NCBI GenBank assembly: GCA_029880285.1
Contig: JAOUOS010000008.1
Location: 44,766-108,765, forward strand
Source of the DNA: Spirochaetia bacterium
Lineage (GTDB): Bacteria; Spirochaetota; Leptospiria; Turneriellales; JAOUOS01
Reading direction: 5' to 3'
DNA: 64,000 bases
The notes beneath the pieces were generated by a model. The model saw only the letters and a program-made list of their open reading frames with translations. It was not told the DNA's origin and searched no databases. Both the position numbers and the translations under genes were made by a program. This document shows positions 1-9,549 of this stretch, piece by piece. How positions within the stretch are numbered: the stretch's first letter is position 1; every line of letters begins with the position of its first letter.

Positions 1-1
1 A

Positions 2-742
2 AAGGCAAAGTTCTTAAAAGTTTTATCTTTTGTAAATAATAAAAACTCTAGCATTTCAAGAGAATCTGATTCTATTATAGATTTAATGGCAGGTCCCGAA
101 ATAGGTGTTGCCTCGACCAAGGCATATACAGCAGAACTAGTAAGTTTGTTTTTATTTTCTCTTTATATGAGTTCTATTCGATGGGCAATGCCTAAAGAAG
201 AAAAATTTAAATTAATAAATGAGCTAAAAACTTTACCAGAAAAAATAGAACAAATATTACAAAAATTAGAGCCAATTCAAGAAATAGCTAATTATTTAAA
301 AAATGTTTCAAATACTCTTTATCTTGGGCGAACGTTTAATTACGCGACCGCTCTAGAAGGCGCTTTAAAATTAAAAGAAATATCATATATTCACGCTTCA
401 GGTTACGCGGGCGGTGAATTTAAACATGGTCCTATCGCTCTCATTTCTGAAGAGGTACCTTCTATTGTTATTGTACCAGAGGGTGAAATAAGAAAAAAAA
501 CTATATCAAACTTACTTGAAGTAAAAGCCAGAAAAGGTAAAATAATATCAATTATAACAGAAAACGATAAAGAGGTAAAAGATATATCTGATTTTTACGT
601 AGAAATTCCTAAAATCTGCGAACCTTTATCGCCAATTTTAACAGTAATACCTTTACAATTGATTGCTTATTATACAGCGGTTTATAGAGGGTGTGACGTC
701 GATAAGCCAAGAAATTTGGCAAAATCTGTAACTGTTGAATAA
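2..742 (+). CDS. glmS: Glutamine-fructose-6-phosphate aminotransferase, C-terminal part
   Basis: The reading frame is open from base 2, so this is the last 246 residues of a gene that begins outside the window. GlmS makes glucosamine-6-phosphate from fructose-6-phosphate and glutamine, the first step toward peptidoglycan and LPS amino sugars. What is visible is the isomerase half: AGPEIGVASTKA of the first SIS domain, then a second SIS domain with LGRTFNYATALEGALKLKE and GGEFKHGPIAL, and the typical family ending NLAKSVTVE. The N-terminal glutaminase domain is off the window. The internal ATG at 86 is not the true start, because homology continues upstream of it. The next gene follows after 9 bases and may be co-transcribed. 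The assignment is secure. Confidence 0.96.
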   Translation, partial: KAKFLKVLSFVNNKNSSISRESDSIIDLMAGPEIGVASTKAYTAELVSLFLFSLYMSSIRWAMPKEEKFKLINELKTLPEKIEQILQKLEPIQEIANYLKNVSNTLYLGRTFNYATALEGALKLKEISYIHASGYAGGEFKHGPIALISEEVPSIVIVPEGEIRKKTISNLLEVKARKGKIISIITENDKEVKDISDFYVEIPKICEPLSPILTVIPLQLIAYYTAVYRGCDVDKPRNLAKSVTVE

Positions 743-751
743 ATTGTTATT

Positions 752-1711
752 ATGTTTGAATCTGAAACAGCGGAAGCTTTATCAAAGAATGAAATTGCTA
801 TATCGGTAATTGAAAGACTTAAAAAAGGCGATTTAACTTCAATTAATGAATTTTTTGAAGCGTTTTCTGAAGATATTTATAATTTTCCCATGAGATTTTA
901 TAACTTCAATGAAGATGAAGCCGGAGATTTTTATTTATACGCGTTTGAACATTTAAAAAATGGCAAAAGGCTTTCTGTGTTTCAACAAAAATCAAAATTT
1001 ACTACATGGTTTTTTTCTGTATTACGAAATTTAACAATCGATTTTTTGCGAACAAAAAAAGAGAAATTAAAAACTGTATCAATGACTAAAATAGATGATA
1101 ACGGTAATGTCTTTGAGCCTCTTGAAAATATTGCTGATGAAAGAAATAATAGATCAGAAATTGAAAGCAACTCTTATTTTCAAAAATTCAGCAATAAACT
1201 TGAAGACCTTGATATACAAAAACGTATTTTATTTAAACTTGCCTATATTTATTATCTCGATCTTGATATAGAAGAAATTAAATGGCTCTCAGAAAAAAGA
1301 AAAGTCTCAAAAGAAATAATACTTAGAGAAATTTTAGAGTTAAAAGATATCGTTTTTGAAAAAGCGTCTGATGTAAAATTTTTAGAAAATAAGCTTACTG
1401 AAAATTTTCAAAAAATTCTTTCTCTTCAAAACTCGATAGATAATTTTTTTAAAGAAAATCCGCATATTAAACCCAATAAACACAGCTGGTCTGTAGATTA
1501 TGAAAATAGTGAAATTCCACCAAAAATTATAGATTTAATTAGGTCTTTAATAAAAAAGAAGAAAAAACAAATATCTTTGCTTGCGCATCAAGAGAAAAGT
1601 CTTATTTCTATTAGAGCTCCCTATAAAAATTTATCAAAAATGCTTAATACGAGCCAGGGGGTGCTTTCGGTTCAATTGCACAGAACAATTGAAAAATTTG
1701 ATATTTTTTAA
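752..1711 (+). CDS. Sigma-70 family (ECF-like) sigma factor with long linker
   Basis: This 319-residue protein has a sigma region 2-like segment at about residues 30-105 (FTTWFFSVLRNLTIDFLR, the usual core/-10 recognition helix). Its last 31 residues read like a region 4 helix-turn-helix (LSKMLNTSQGVLSVQLHRTIEKF). Typical ECF sigma factors have about 170-200 residues; here about 180 charged, helical residues separate the two domains. It would direct RNA polymerase to a set of alternative promoters. It lies 9 bases after glmS and is followed by a gene with an anti-sigma zinc motif, the usual sigma/anti-sigma pairing. The function is inferred from two short motifs, so the family is fairly sure and the regulon unknown. 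Confidence 0.75.
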   Translation: MFESETAEALSKNEIAISVIERLKKGDLTSINEFFEAFSEDIYNFPMRFYNFNEDEAGDFYLYAFEHLKNGKRLSVFQQKSKFTTWFFSVLRNLTIDFLRTKKEKLKTVSMTKIDDNGNVFEPLENIADERNNRSEIESNSYFQKFSNKLEDLDIQKRILFKLAYIYYLDLDIEEIKWLSEKRKVSKEIILREILELKDIVFEKASDVKFLENKLTENFQKILSLQNSIDNFFKENPHIKPNKHSWSVDYENSEIPPKIIDLIRSLIKKKKKQISLLAHQEKSLISIRAPYKNLSKMLNTSQGVLSVQLHRTIEKFDIF

Positions 1712-1788
1712 ATTTTTTTATGTTGAATTTTTTATTTTCTGTTCGTCATATTTAACATAAAAATGAAAATAAATGCAGGATAATGAAT

Positions 1789-2640
1789 ATGAGCAATAAA
1801 ATAAATCAAAAATGCGATTTCCCCGTAATAAAAGCCTATCTTTCAGGAAAGGATAAATCAAAAGCATTAAACCATATAGGTGAATGTGTTTTATGTCTTG
1901 AGAAAATAACGCACTTGCAAAACGCTCTTAAAGAAAAAAAAATAAATAATATATTAAATACATCAGAAAAGCAGTCTTTACCTGATGAAAAAATATATGC
2001 TTTGGCCGAAGCGTTTCATGAAGATTTAAACAGTGTTTCAAAAAAATATTCAAAAGAAAGCGATATTTTATGGCAAGACAATATTAGTCTGGAGCTTTTT
2101 CAAATATTTCTAACAATTTTAAATCCTAAATTTGAAGAAAAACAAAAAAAAGTTCCTGAATATCTTAAGCAAATTATCGCAAATCGCTTAGAAAATGAAA
2201 GTAAAGAGTCCTCTAAAAAAACATCAGATAAATTTATTATTAAAATCAAAGATGGCCTTCAGTTGATATCGGGCATGGCTGAAAATTTATTTTTACTGCC
2301 TGAAAGAGCAGATGCAGCTTCTTTTCGATCTGCCGCGCATGCCGAACAGGAAAACTACCCTACATCCCTGAATTTTTTCACAAAAGATGAAAATAATGAA
2401 ATTTTACTATACCAGGCAGTTCAAGACGGTCCCGGTACGGTAATGCTAACTATTAAGCTACAAAATTTTGCTAAAATTCCTAAGATTATTAACTTAAAAA
2501 AAGAAAATCGTATTTTACATTCATACGCATTAAAAGAAGAACATGCTTTTTTCCCGCATATTATTCCAGGAGATTATGAAGTTGAACTTAAAGATAATAG
2601 CGGTGCTTTGCTTAAAAAAATTGATATCTCGGTAATATAA
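1789..2640 (+). CDS. Putative soluble zinc-type anti-sigma factor
   Basis: The N-terminus has the pattern HxxxCxxC (H29, C33, C36, counted from this start) plus an upstream Cys at residue 9, as in ZAS/zf-HC2 anti-sigma domains. It directly follows a sigma-factor gene. No convincing transmembrane helix is visible, so if it is an anti-sigma factor it is cytoplasmic rather than membrane-anchored. The remaining 240 residues are unrecognised; the last 100 look beta-rich (GPGTVMLTIKL, PGDYEVELKDNSG), like a small carbohydrate- or ligand-binding fold. The ATG at 1789 is preferred to the one at 1783 because AGGA at 1777-1780 sits 8 bases before it and only 2 before the other. The role is inferred from motif plus neighbour. 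Confidence 0.62.
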   Translation: MSNKINQKCDFPVIKAYLSGKDKSKALNHIGECVLCLEKITHLQNALKEKKINNILNTSEKQSLPDEKIYALAEAFHEDLNSVSKKYSKESDILWQDNISLELFQIFLTILNPKFEEKQKKVPEYLKQIIANRLENESKESSKKTSDKFIIKIKDGLQLISGMAENLFLLPERADAASFRSAAHAEQENYPTSLNFFTKDENNEILLYQAVQDGPGTVMLTIKLQNFAKIPKIINLKKENRILHSYALKEEHAFFPHIIPGDYEVELKDNSGALLKKIDISVI

Positions 2641-2646
2641 AAAATT

Positions 2647-3000
2647 TTAACTTAAGACAGCTTTTGCTTTTTTTACGATTTCTTTAAAAGCTTCTGGTTG
2701 TCTTATGGCAATTTCACTTAAGCTTTTTCGATTAAGAGTTATTTCAGATTTATTAATTGCATCAATAAATTTTGAATAGCTTATGCCTTCTTCTCTGCAC
2801 GCAGCGTTAATTCTTACTATCCAAAGAGATCGAAAATTTCTTTTTTTCTGTTTTCTGTCGCGGTAAGCCCATACATCTGACTTCATTATGGCATCTTTTG
2901 CCGTACGAAAAAGTTTTCTTCTACCGCCACGAAAACCTTTAGCTCTTTTTAATATTTTTTTTCTTCTATTTTTTCTTATTGTGCCGTTAACAGCTCTCAT
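2647..3000 (-). CDS. rplT: 50S ribosomal protein L20
   Basis: The protein has 117 residues, the normal L20 length, with the basic N-terminal tail (RKNRRKKILKRAKGFRGGRR) and the core DVWAYRDRKQKKRNFRSLWIVRINAACR. L20 binds 23S rRNA early in 50S assembly and in many bacteria represses its own operon. It follows rpmI by about 20 bases on the minus strand and ends only 6 bases from the convergent anti-sigma-like gene. No room for a terminator hairpin is seen there. The usual partner infC is not upstream; it lies about 10.7 kb away on the other strand. Confidence 0.97.
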   Translation of the reverse strand: MRAVNGTIRKNRRKKILKRAKGFRGGRRKLFRTAKDAIMKSDVWAYRDRKQKKRNFRSLWIVRINAACREEGISYSKFIDAINKSEITLNRKSLSEIAIRQPEAFKEIVKKAKAVLS

Positions 3001-3020
3001 AAATAATCCTTAAATACTTT

Positions 3021-3215
3021 TTATATACCAAGCATACGTCTAATACCCGGAAAATTCGCGGGGTGCACATACGCCGTTTCTCTTAAAGAAGATTTTCTTT
3101 TTGCCTTTTTTTTAGTTAATATATGATTTTTAAATGCCTTTGCTCTTTTTAATTTGCCCGAACTAGTTAGACGAAATCTTTTCGCCGCGGAACGGTTTGT
3201 TTTCATTTTAGACAT
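3021..3215 (-). CDS. rpmI: 50S ribosomal protein L35
   Basis: This 64-residue protein begins [14 protein letters not shown] and contains the L35 signature ([19 protein letters not shown]) and the family ending region ([13 protein letters not shown]). A TTG at 3224 would add three residues (fMet-Gly-Asn). The ATG at 3215 is chosen because it gives the conserved M-x-K-M-K-T-N start. No good Shine-Dalgarno sequence is visible. It is the first gene of the rpmI-rplT pair; about 210 bases separate it from the divergent decarboxylase gene. Confidence 0.95.
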   Translation of the reverse strand: MSKMKTNRSAAKRFRLTSSGKLKRAKAFKNHILTKKKAKRKSSLRETAYVHPANFPGIRRMLGI

Positions 3216-3426
3216 ATTACCCAAAAATATAATTGAAACAAGCCGTCAATAATAAAGGAAAGTATGGGCAAATTTATTACTAATTTATACTAAAGCATAT
3301 ATTTGAGATACAAGATTTTACTAAATTATGCGATTATTTTTGCCAAAATATATATTAAACTTTACACTGTATTTTATTTACTTGGTTTGGGTTTAAAAAT
3401 TTATTAAATAAGGAGTTTTTTAGTCT

Positions 3427-4557
3427 ATGAAAACACCAGTATTATTAATGAACAAATCAAAAATTATCAACAATTATAATGAAATTAGAAAAGCTTTTTT
3501 TGATTTTAAAGTGGCTTATGCTATCAAAGCCAATAATAATACAGAAATACTTAACAGCTTATTAGAAGAAAACGCGTATTTTGAAACGGCTTCGTTTTTT
3601 GAGATAAAAAAACTATTATCTTTAGGTGTAAGCTCTAATAATATAATTTTTTCAAATCCAGTAAAATCTCCTGAAGAAATATATGCCGCAGTATCAAATA
3701 ATATTACTGTTTTTGCTTTTGACAGCATTGGTGAACTCGAAAAAATATATCCTTATAAAAAGAAGATTAATTTACAGTTTAGAATTGAAGTTCCTAATGA
3801 AGGCAGCTTATGGCCGCTATCTGGTAAATTTGGCTGTCCTGAAGAACTATGGGAAAAAGTGTTTTCATATATGAAAGAAAAAGAAATTGAGCTAAGCGGA
3901 ATAACTTTTCATGTAGGGTCACAATGTGAAAGATTAAATAGCTGGCATATGGCTATGACAACAGCAAAAAAAGCGTTAAAACTTAGCCAAAAATATAATT
4001 TAAATCCAAATACATTAAATATAGGTGGTGGTTTTCCTGTGTATCTGGGAAGAGAAATCCCCTCGGTTAACGATATTTCAAAAATTATATATGAACATTT
4101 AAATAATTGGAAGAATGAAGGTATAAATATTACTAATTTTTACGCCGAACCAGGCAGATTCATTACAGGCGACGCGGGAATAATAGTATCAAAAATTATC
4201 GGTATTGCAGAAAGAAAAGAAAAGAAATGGGTTTTTCTTGATACAGGTGTATTTACGGGAATGATGGAAACAATAGACGGCATTACCTATCCTATAAAAT
4301 CAACCGGAAAAGGAAAAAAAGAGAGAGTAATGCTATGCGGACCTACATGCGATTCGATGGATAAGATGTATGAAGCTGAAATCCCTTCACCTATTGTAGG
4401 GGATAAAATTTACTTTTTAAGCTCTGGGGCATATACAACGGTTTACGCTTCAAATTTTAACGGATTTTCAATTCCTGAAGTTTTCTTATTAAAGAACATT
4501 CATGAAAAGAATTTTTTAGAATCAATTGAAAAAGATATTGAAATAAGCTTAACTTAA
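3427..4557 (+). CDS. Fold-type III PLP decarboxylase (ornithine/arginine/diamino-acid type)
   Basis: This 376-residue protein is of the alanine-racemase-like PLP decarboxylase family. The PLP lysine is K34 in YAIKAN. Further along come HVGSQ, the glycine loop NIGGGFP, EPGRF (phosphate binding) and CGPTCDSMD, whose Cys-Asp pair comes from the partner subunit in ornithine decarboxylase. LysA, SpeC-like ornithine decarboxylase and carboxynorspermidine decarboxylase share these motifs. The short length and CGPTCDSxD favour an ornithine/diamine (polyamine-producing) enzyme over LysA. GGAG at 3412-3415 is a fair ribosome site. The gene stands alone on the plus strand, converging with the lipoyl-domain gene 17 bases downstream. 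The family is secure and the substrate is inferred. Confidence 0.88.
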   Translation: MKTPVLLMNKSKIINNYNEIRKAFFDFKVAYAIKANNNTEILNSLLEENAYFETASFFEIKKLLSLGVSSNNIIFSNPVKSPEEIYAAVSNNITVFAFDSIGELEKIYPYKKKINLQFRIEVPNEGSLWPLSGKFGCPEELWEKVFSYMKEKEIELSGITFHVGSQCERLNSWHMAMTTAKKALKLSQKYNLNPNTLNIGGGFPVYLGREIPSVNDISKIIYEHLNNWKNEGINITNFYAEPGRFITGDAGIIVSKIIGIAERKEKKWVFLDTGVFTGMMETIDGITYPIKSTGKGKKERVMLCGPTCDSMDKMYEAEIPSPIVGDKIYFLSSGAYTTVYASNFNGFSIPEVFLLKNIHEKNFLESIEKDIEISLT

Positions 4558-4574
4558 AAACAGCTAAAAGTATA

Positions 4575-4820
4575 TTATTTACAAATTACACGGGCTGCCA
4601 GCTGATGAACTTTAACTATATTGCCTTCAGGTATTAATATCTCATGTAAAATACCTTTTTCAGGAGCCTCAAGCGAAAAAGAAGCCTTATCGGTTACTAA
4701 ATCACAAAGTTCGTCACCTTTTTCAAATGATTCACCCGCTTTTTTGTTCCATTTTACCAGTTCAATTGAATCTGTATCGCCAACATCAGGAATTACAAGG
4801 TCTGTAATTGGTTTAGTCAT
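4575..4820 (-). CDS. Stand-alone lipoyl/biotinyl carrier domain protein
   Basis: The 81 residues make one complete lipoyl domain as found at the N-terminus of E2 acyltransferases: LVIPDVGDTDSIELVKWNKKAGE, then the hairpin VTDKAS with the modifiable lysine K45, and EAPEKGILHEILIPEGNIV. No catalytic domain is attached. The ATG overlaps the stop of the upstream oxidoreductase by one base (TAATG), which suggests translational coupling. Such lone carriers serve lipoate-dependent dehydrogenases or acyl transfer, but no E1, E2 or E3 gene lies in the window, so the partner is unknown. Biotinylation is less likely, since the motif is DKA rather than MKM. Confidence 0.85.
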   Translation of the reverse strand: MTKPITDLVIPDVGDTDSIELVKWNKKAGESFEKGDELCDLVTDKASFSLEAPEKGILHEILIPEGNIVKVHQLAARVICK

Positions 4821-5791
4821 TATTTTTGGGCTTTAATTTTGTCTATACTTTCAAGAGCAATTCTTAGTGTTTCAATATCTTTTTCTTCAGGCACCAAAGG
4901 AGTTACGTTATCTGTAATACACTCATAAAAGTGTATATGCTGGCTTTTAAGCGGATTGTCTTTATGCACATAAAGTTTTTCAACAAATGATTCCTGTGAA
5001 TACTTAATTTCTTCTTTGGTAGTTAAAACAGCTCCACTTGCCTGACGATGAATTTCAATATCTTGATTAGCATAGTTTAGCATAATATAACTTTTTTCTT
5101 GAGTAATATTCATAATTCTTTCTTTATTCTGACTTACCCTTGAACCCACTAGCGTGGCAATACATCCATTTTCAAAGCAAAGCTGTAAAGAAGCAATATC
5201 TTCAAAATTTTCATTTTCAATATAACTACCCATAGCAGTAAAACTTGTAACCGGATATTTAACTAAGTTTAAAACAATATCTAAATCATGAATTAACATA
5301 TCTAAAATTACACCTGTATCTTTAATTCTTGGCGTAAAAGGCGAAAACCGTCTTGCTTCAATAAGATATGGATCTGTTACTATTTTTTGCAGTTCAATTA
5401 CCGCCCCGTTAAATCTTTCTACATGCCCTACCTGTATAATTTTCTTTTTTGATTTTGCTATTTTCTGAAGTTCAACCGCTTCTTCTAATTTTGTTGTCAT
5501 TGGTTTTTCAAGCAGAACATGGCAATCATATTCCAGAGCTTTTTTAGATATTTCATAATGTAAATGAGTAGGTACTGCAATAGTAATAGCCTCTACATCT
5601 TCAAGAAGCTTAAGATAATCTGAGTAGCTTTTCGTCTCAAATTTTGAGGCAAGCTCCATTGATCTATCTTGATTAGAATCAAAAACACCTACTAATTGAT
5701 GAGTATTTAAACCCGAGAGAACATTTAAATGGTACTGCCCCATTCGGCCTACACCTATAATGCCCATCTTCAGCTTACTTTTTTTGTTCAT
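4820..5791 (-). CDS. Gfo/Idh/MocA family NAD(P)-dependent oxidoreductase
   Basis: This 323-residue protein starts with a Rossmann fold (MGIIGVGRMGQYHLNVL, residues 9-25) and has the family's cofactor/substrate lysine in HVLLEKPM and the middle motif DMLIHDLDIVL, where the His-Asp pair is usually catalytic. Family members oxidise or reduce sugars, inositols or UDP-sugars; the substrate cannot be read here. The gene is the fifth in a minus-strand run after hrcA-grpE-dnaK-dnaJ, 48 bases from dnaJ, and overlaps the next (lipoyl) gene by one base. It may share the heat-shock transcript. The family is certain and the reaction is not. Confidence 0.9.
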   Translation of the reverse strand: MNKKSKLKMGIIGVGRMGQYHLNVLSGLNTHQLVGVFDSNQDRSMELASKFETKSYSDYLKLLEDVEAITIAVPTHLHYEISKKALEYDCHVLLEKPMTTKLEEAVELQKIAKSKKKIIQVGHVERFNGAVIELQKIVTDPYLIEARRFSPFTPRIKDTGVILDMLIHDLDIVLNLVKYPVTSFTAMGSYIENENFEDIASLQLCFENGCIATLVGSRVSQNKERIMNITQEKSYIMLNYANQDIEIHRQASGAVLTTKEEIKYSQESFVEKLYVHKDNPLKSQHIHFYECITDNVTPLVPEEKDIETLRIALESIDKIKAQK

Positions 5792-5839
5792 AGCTAAAGT
5801 CTTTTTAAAATATTAAGATGCTATTGCAAGCAAAAGATT

Positions 5840-6967
5840 TTATCTAAAGCGGTTAAAAAATCCACTGCTTTGCGCTAATTCTTCTTCTAATTTTTTTACT
5901 AACTCTTTTGCCTTTGAGTTTAATGTCTTAGGTATATTTATAAAAACCTCTACAAGAATATCACCATACCGGCTGCCGCCTCCCATATAAGGCAATCCTT
6001 TGCCTCGTATTCGAAAGGTTGTTCCCTGCTGGGTTCCTGATGGAATTTTTAATCTTACCGAACTGCCATTTATTGTATCAACTGATATTTCACCGCCTAA
6101 TATGGCCATAGTCACCGGAATTTCTATCGATGTAGTAAGATCCATTCCTTCGCGTTCAAACTTAGGATGTTTTTTTACCTGAATAACAACGTATAAGTCT
6201 CCGGGAGGGCCTCCTTTTGGTCCCGCTTCACCTTCTCCCGAAACTTTTAATCGTGTACCCGAATCAATACCGGCAGGTATACGAATATTAATAGTTCTTT
6301 TTTTCATAATCAATCCGCTGCCCCTGCACTTTGAACATGGATTTCTAACTATTTGCCCTTCACCTGAACACTGACTACAGGTAGAAGCTATTGAAAAAAA
6401 ACCTGAACTTCTTCTTACCTGACCGCTTCCCTGACAAACCGGACATGTTTCAAGCTTACCATCATCTGAGCCGACTCCCCCGCATTTTTCGCAATGCTCT
6501 TCACGGGGTATTTGAATTTTTATTTCTTTACCATGAAAAACATCTTCAAGAGATACTTCAAGATTATATCGTAAATCAGCGCCTCTTCTTACCCTGCCTC
6601 TGGTTCGTGTTGAACCGCTGAATCCAAAACCACCCATACCTGCAAATAAATTTTCAAATAAATCTTCAAAACTAGAACCAGAAAAAATATCTGAAAAATC
6701 GGTATATGCGCCCCTGCCAAAGCCCTGCGCCCCTGAACCCGATACACCGGCATGACCAAATTTATCATATAACTGCCGTTTTTCATCATCACGTAATACT
6801 TCGTAGGCTTCTGTCGCTTCTTTAAATTTTTCTTCTGCTTCTTGGTTTCCTTTATTTCTATCAGGATGATATTTTAAAGCTAATTTTCGATAGGCCTTTT
6901 TTATTTCATCAATAGTGGCAGAGCGCGATACACCCAGCACTTCATAATAATCTCTTTTCTCTGCCAT
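5840..6967 (-). CDS. dnaJ: Chaperone protein DnaJ
   Basis: The protein has 375 residues with all class I DnaJ parts: the J domain with YHPDRN (stimulates DnaK ATPase), a Gly/Phe-rich linker, four CxxCxGxG zinc repeats ([32 protein letters not shown]) and the C-terminal client-binding domain ending in GFFNRFR. It works with DnaK and GrpE in protein folding. It lies 16 bases after dnaK in the order hrcA-grpE-dnaK-dnaJ and is probably under HrcA control through the CIRCE-like site at 10682-10708. Confidence 0.98.
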   Translation of the reverse strand: MAEKRDYYEVLGVSRSATIDEIKKAYRKLALKYHPDRNKGNQEAEEKFKEATEAYEVLRDDEKRQLYDKFGHAGVSGSGAQGFGRGAYTDFSDIFSGSSFEDLFENLFAGMGGFGFSGSTRTRGRVRRGADLRYNLEVSLEDVFHGKEIKIQIPREEHCEKCGGVGSDDGKLETCPVCQGSGQVRRSSGFFSIASTCSQCSGEGQIVRNPCSKCRGSGLIMKKRTINIRIPAGIDSGTRLKVSGEGEAGPKGGPPGDLYVVIQVKKHPKFEREGMDLTTSIEIPVTMAILGGEISVDTINGSSVRLKIPSGTQQGTTFRIRGKGLPYMGGGSRYGDILVEVFINIPKTLNSKAKELVKKLEEELAQSSGFFNRFR

Positions 6968-6983
6968 TTTTATTTATCCCAGT

Positions 6984-8897
6984 CTATTTCTTGGAATCAT
7001 CATCTTCAACAACTTCTGCGTCTACAATTTTTTCTTCTTTTTCTGATTTTTTTTCTTCAGATGCGTCTTCAGGCTTAATGTTTTCCTGCTGTCCCGCCTG
7101 CTGATAAAGCTGTGAAGAATACTTGTTCATAACTTCAGTTATTTTCTGCTTTACTGTTTTCATCTTCTCAACATTTTTTTCCTGAAGTGCGTCTTTACCC
7201 TCTTTAACAGATGACTCAATTTCAGATTTTGCCGCGGCATCTAAATTTTTGGCCTCTGAAACGGCTTTCTCTATTGTATACACCATATTATCAAGCTCAT
7301 TATATTCTTTGGCTGTTTCTTTACTCTTTTTATCTTCATCTGCGTGAGCTTCAGCATCCTGTACCATTTTATTTATTTCATCTTCAGAAAGACCGCTTGA
7401 CGTTTCAATTTTAATTTTCTGTTCTTTATTTGTTTTTAAATCTTTAGCTGAAACATGAACAATCCCATTGGCATCAATATCAAAAGTTACTTCTATTTGA
7501 GGCATCCCTCTGGGAGCCGGAGGTATTTGAGCCAATTGAAACCTTCCCAAGGTTCTATTGTTTGCTGCCATCTCACGCTCGCCCTGTAAAACATGAATAT
7601 CAACAGCTGTTTGGTTATCAGCCGCGGTAGAAAAGATTTCTGATTTCTTCGTTGGTATGGTAGTGTTCCGCTGAATTATTTTTGTCATAACTCCACCTAA
7701 AGTTTCTATACCAAGAGATAAAGGCGTTACGTCTAAAAGCAATACTTCATGAACATCACCAGCTAAAACGCCTGCCTGAATAGATGCACCCACGGCAACA
7801 GCTTCATCAGGATTTACGCTTTTATTTGGTTCTTTGCCAAAAATTTCTTTTACTTTATCTCTAACCGCCGGTATTCTCGAAGAACCGCCAACTAAAATTA
7901 CTTCATGAATATCTGAAGGTGATACCCCCGCGTCTGCCAAAGCTTTTTTGCATGGTTCCACTGTTCTTTCTACAAGTTTTAACGTTAATTGGTTAAACTT
8001 TGCTCTGGTTAAAGTAATATTTAAATGGCGCGGCCCCGATGCATCTGCTGTTACAAACGGAATGTTTATATCAGATGTTTCTTTTCCTGAAAGTTCTATT
8101 TTTGCTTTTTCAGCAGCCTCTTTAAGTCTCTGTAAAGCCATTTTATCTTTACTTAAATCAATAGCTGTTTCTTTTTTGAACTCTTCAATAAGCCAGCTTA
8201 TTATAGTTTGATCAAAATCATCACCGCCCAAGTGTGTATCTCCGTTTGTAGATTTTACCTCAAATACATTATCAGCCAGCTCTAATATAGAAATATCAAA
8301 TGTACCGCCTCCTAAGTCATATACCGCAATTAATTCATTGTCTTTTTTCTTATCCAGACCGTATGCTAAAGCAGCGGCAGTAGGCTCATTTATAATTCTT
8401 ACAACCTCTAAACCGGCAATTTTACCCGCATCTTTAGTTGACTGTCTTTGCTCATCATTAAAGTAAGCGGGAACTGTAATAACCGCCTTTTGTATAGAAT
8501 AGCCAAGATAATCTTCAGCTGTTTGTTTCATCTTTTGAAGCACCCTGGCAGATATCTCTTCTGGCCTAAAATCTTTCTCACGGGTTTTTATTAATACTGA
8601 ACTGTTTGCACCCTGCTTTATTTCATAGGGAACCAATTTAATCTCTTCACCTACTTCATTAAATCTTCTTCCTATAATACGTTTTGCCGAACGTATTGTG
8701 TTTTCAGGATTCGTTATCATTTGATTTTTTGCAACCTGTCCGGTTAAAATTTCACCTTTTTCTGTAAATGCTACAATTGAAGGTGTGGTTCTCGCGCCTT
8801 CTGAATTTGGTATAACAACGGGTTCCCCGCCTTCCATAACAGCAACACAAGAATTTGTTGTTCCTAAATCAATTCCTATTATTTTTTCTTTTGACAT
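6984..8897 (-). CDS. dnaK: Chaperone protein DnaK (Hsp70)
   Basis: The protein has 637 residues, the usual DnaK length. The ATPase domain begins [19 protein letters not shown] and holds [16 protein letters not shown] and [12 protein letters not shown]. The linker [14 protein letters not shown] leads into the substrate-binding domain, and the tail ends in an acidic segment ([12 protein letters not shown]) like the bacterial EEVD-like ends. A strong ribosome site (AAAGGAG) precedes the ATG. It sits 20 bases after grpE and 16 before dnaJ, consistent with a single heat-shock operon. Confidence 0.99.
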   Translation of the reverse strand: MSKEKIIGIDLGTTNSCVAVMEGGEPVVIPNSEGARTTPSIVAFTEKGEILTGQVAKNQMITNPENTIRSAKRIIGRRFNEVGEEIKLVPYEIKQGANSSVLIKTREKDFRPEEISARVLQKMKQTAEDYLGYSIQKAVITVPAYFNDEQRQSTKDAGKIAGLEVVRIINEPTAAALAYGLDKKKDNELIAVYDLGGGTFDISILELADNVFEVKSTNGDTHLGGDDFDQTIISWLIEEFKKETAIDLSKDKMALQRLKEAAEKAKIELSGKETSDINIPFVTADASGPRHLNITLTRAKFNQLTLKLVERTVEPCKKALADAGVSPSDIHEVILVGGSSRIPAVRDKVKEIFGKEPNKSVNPDEAVAVGASIQAGVLAGDVHEVLLLDVTPLSLGIETLGGVMTKIIQRNTTIPTKKSEIFSTAADNQTAVDIHVLQGEREMAANNRTLGRFQLAQIPPAPRGMPQIEVTFDIDANGIVHVSAKDLKTNKEQKIKIETSSGLSEDEINKMVQDAEAHADEDKKSKETAKEYNELDNMVYTIEKAVSEAKNLDAAAKSEIESSVKEGKDALQEKNVEKMKTVKQKITEVMNKYSSQLYQQAGQQENIKPEDASEEKKSEKEEKIVDAEVVEDDDSKK

Positions 8898-8917
8898 TTT
8901 TTTCTCCTTTTAGCTAT

Positions 8918-9523
8918 TTAAGTATTTGTTTCATTTTGTGTGTTTTCTTTTTCATTTGAGGCCTTTGGTTTAAACACTAAAACTTTTGCCGGTCTCAATA
9001 CTTTGTTTTTAATAGAATAACCTTTTTGAAATACATTATTTACTATATCTCTTTGTACATCCTCAGATTCCTGCACGGCAACGGCTTCCATACAGGAAGG
9101 ATCAAAATCTTTATCAACAGGATTTAACTCTTCTACATTAAACCTAGAAAAAAGATCTAATAGCTGTTTATGAATCAAATTTATTCCCTCAATAAATTTT
9201 TCGGCCGAATTTTCTTTTACAGTGCTTTTATCTTCTGCAGACGCAAACATTCTGTCAAATGAATCTAAAACAGGCATTAGCTCTGTAAAAAAGTTTCCTA
9301 ATGTTAATGCTTCAAATGATTCTCTATCTTGAGCTACTCTTTTTTTATAATTTAAAAATTCCGCTCTTTCACGTTGTAATATTATTTTTAAATCGTCTAT
9401 TTCTTTATTTAATTTATTGTCTGTAGATTCGCTTGCTTGTTCATCTTCTTTTTTAATCTCTTCTTGATTTATTTCATTTTCAGGCTTGTTATTATTTTCA
9501 GCTTGCTCTTTTTTCTTACTCAT
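8918..9523 (-). CDS. grpE: Nucleotide exchange factor GrpE
   Basis: This 201-residue protein has an Asn/Glu/Lys-rich disordered N-terminus (about 35 residues), the long coiled coil LKIILQRERAEFLNYKKR typical of the GrpE dimer stalk, and the C-terminal beta domain (FDPSCMEAVAVQES, VFQKGYSIKNKVLRPAKVLV). GrpE releases ADP from DnaK. It is the second gene of hrcA-grpE-dnaK-dnaJ, with 26 bases to hrcA and 20 to dnaK. Confidence 0.97.
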   Translation of the reverse strand: MSKKKEQAENNNKPENEINQEEIKKEDEQASESTDNKLNKEIDDLKIILQRERAEFLNYKKRVAQDRESFEALTLGNFFTELMPVLDSFDRMFASAEDKSTVKENSAEKFIEGINLIHKQLLDLFSRFNVEELNPVDKDFDPSCMEAVAVQESEDVQRDIVNNVFQKGYSIKNKVLRPAKVLVFKPKASNEKENTQNETNT

Positions 9524-9549
9524 CTTATAATTTAAAATTCTCCTTATTT

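Noticed and set aside
7948..8211. Open frame on the plus strand inside dnaK
   Set aside because: Antisense shadow of a strongly conserved gene; no ribosome site and no recognisable protein.
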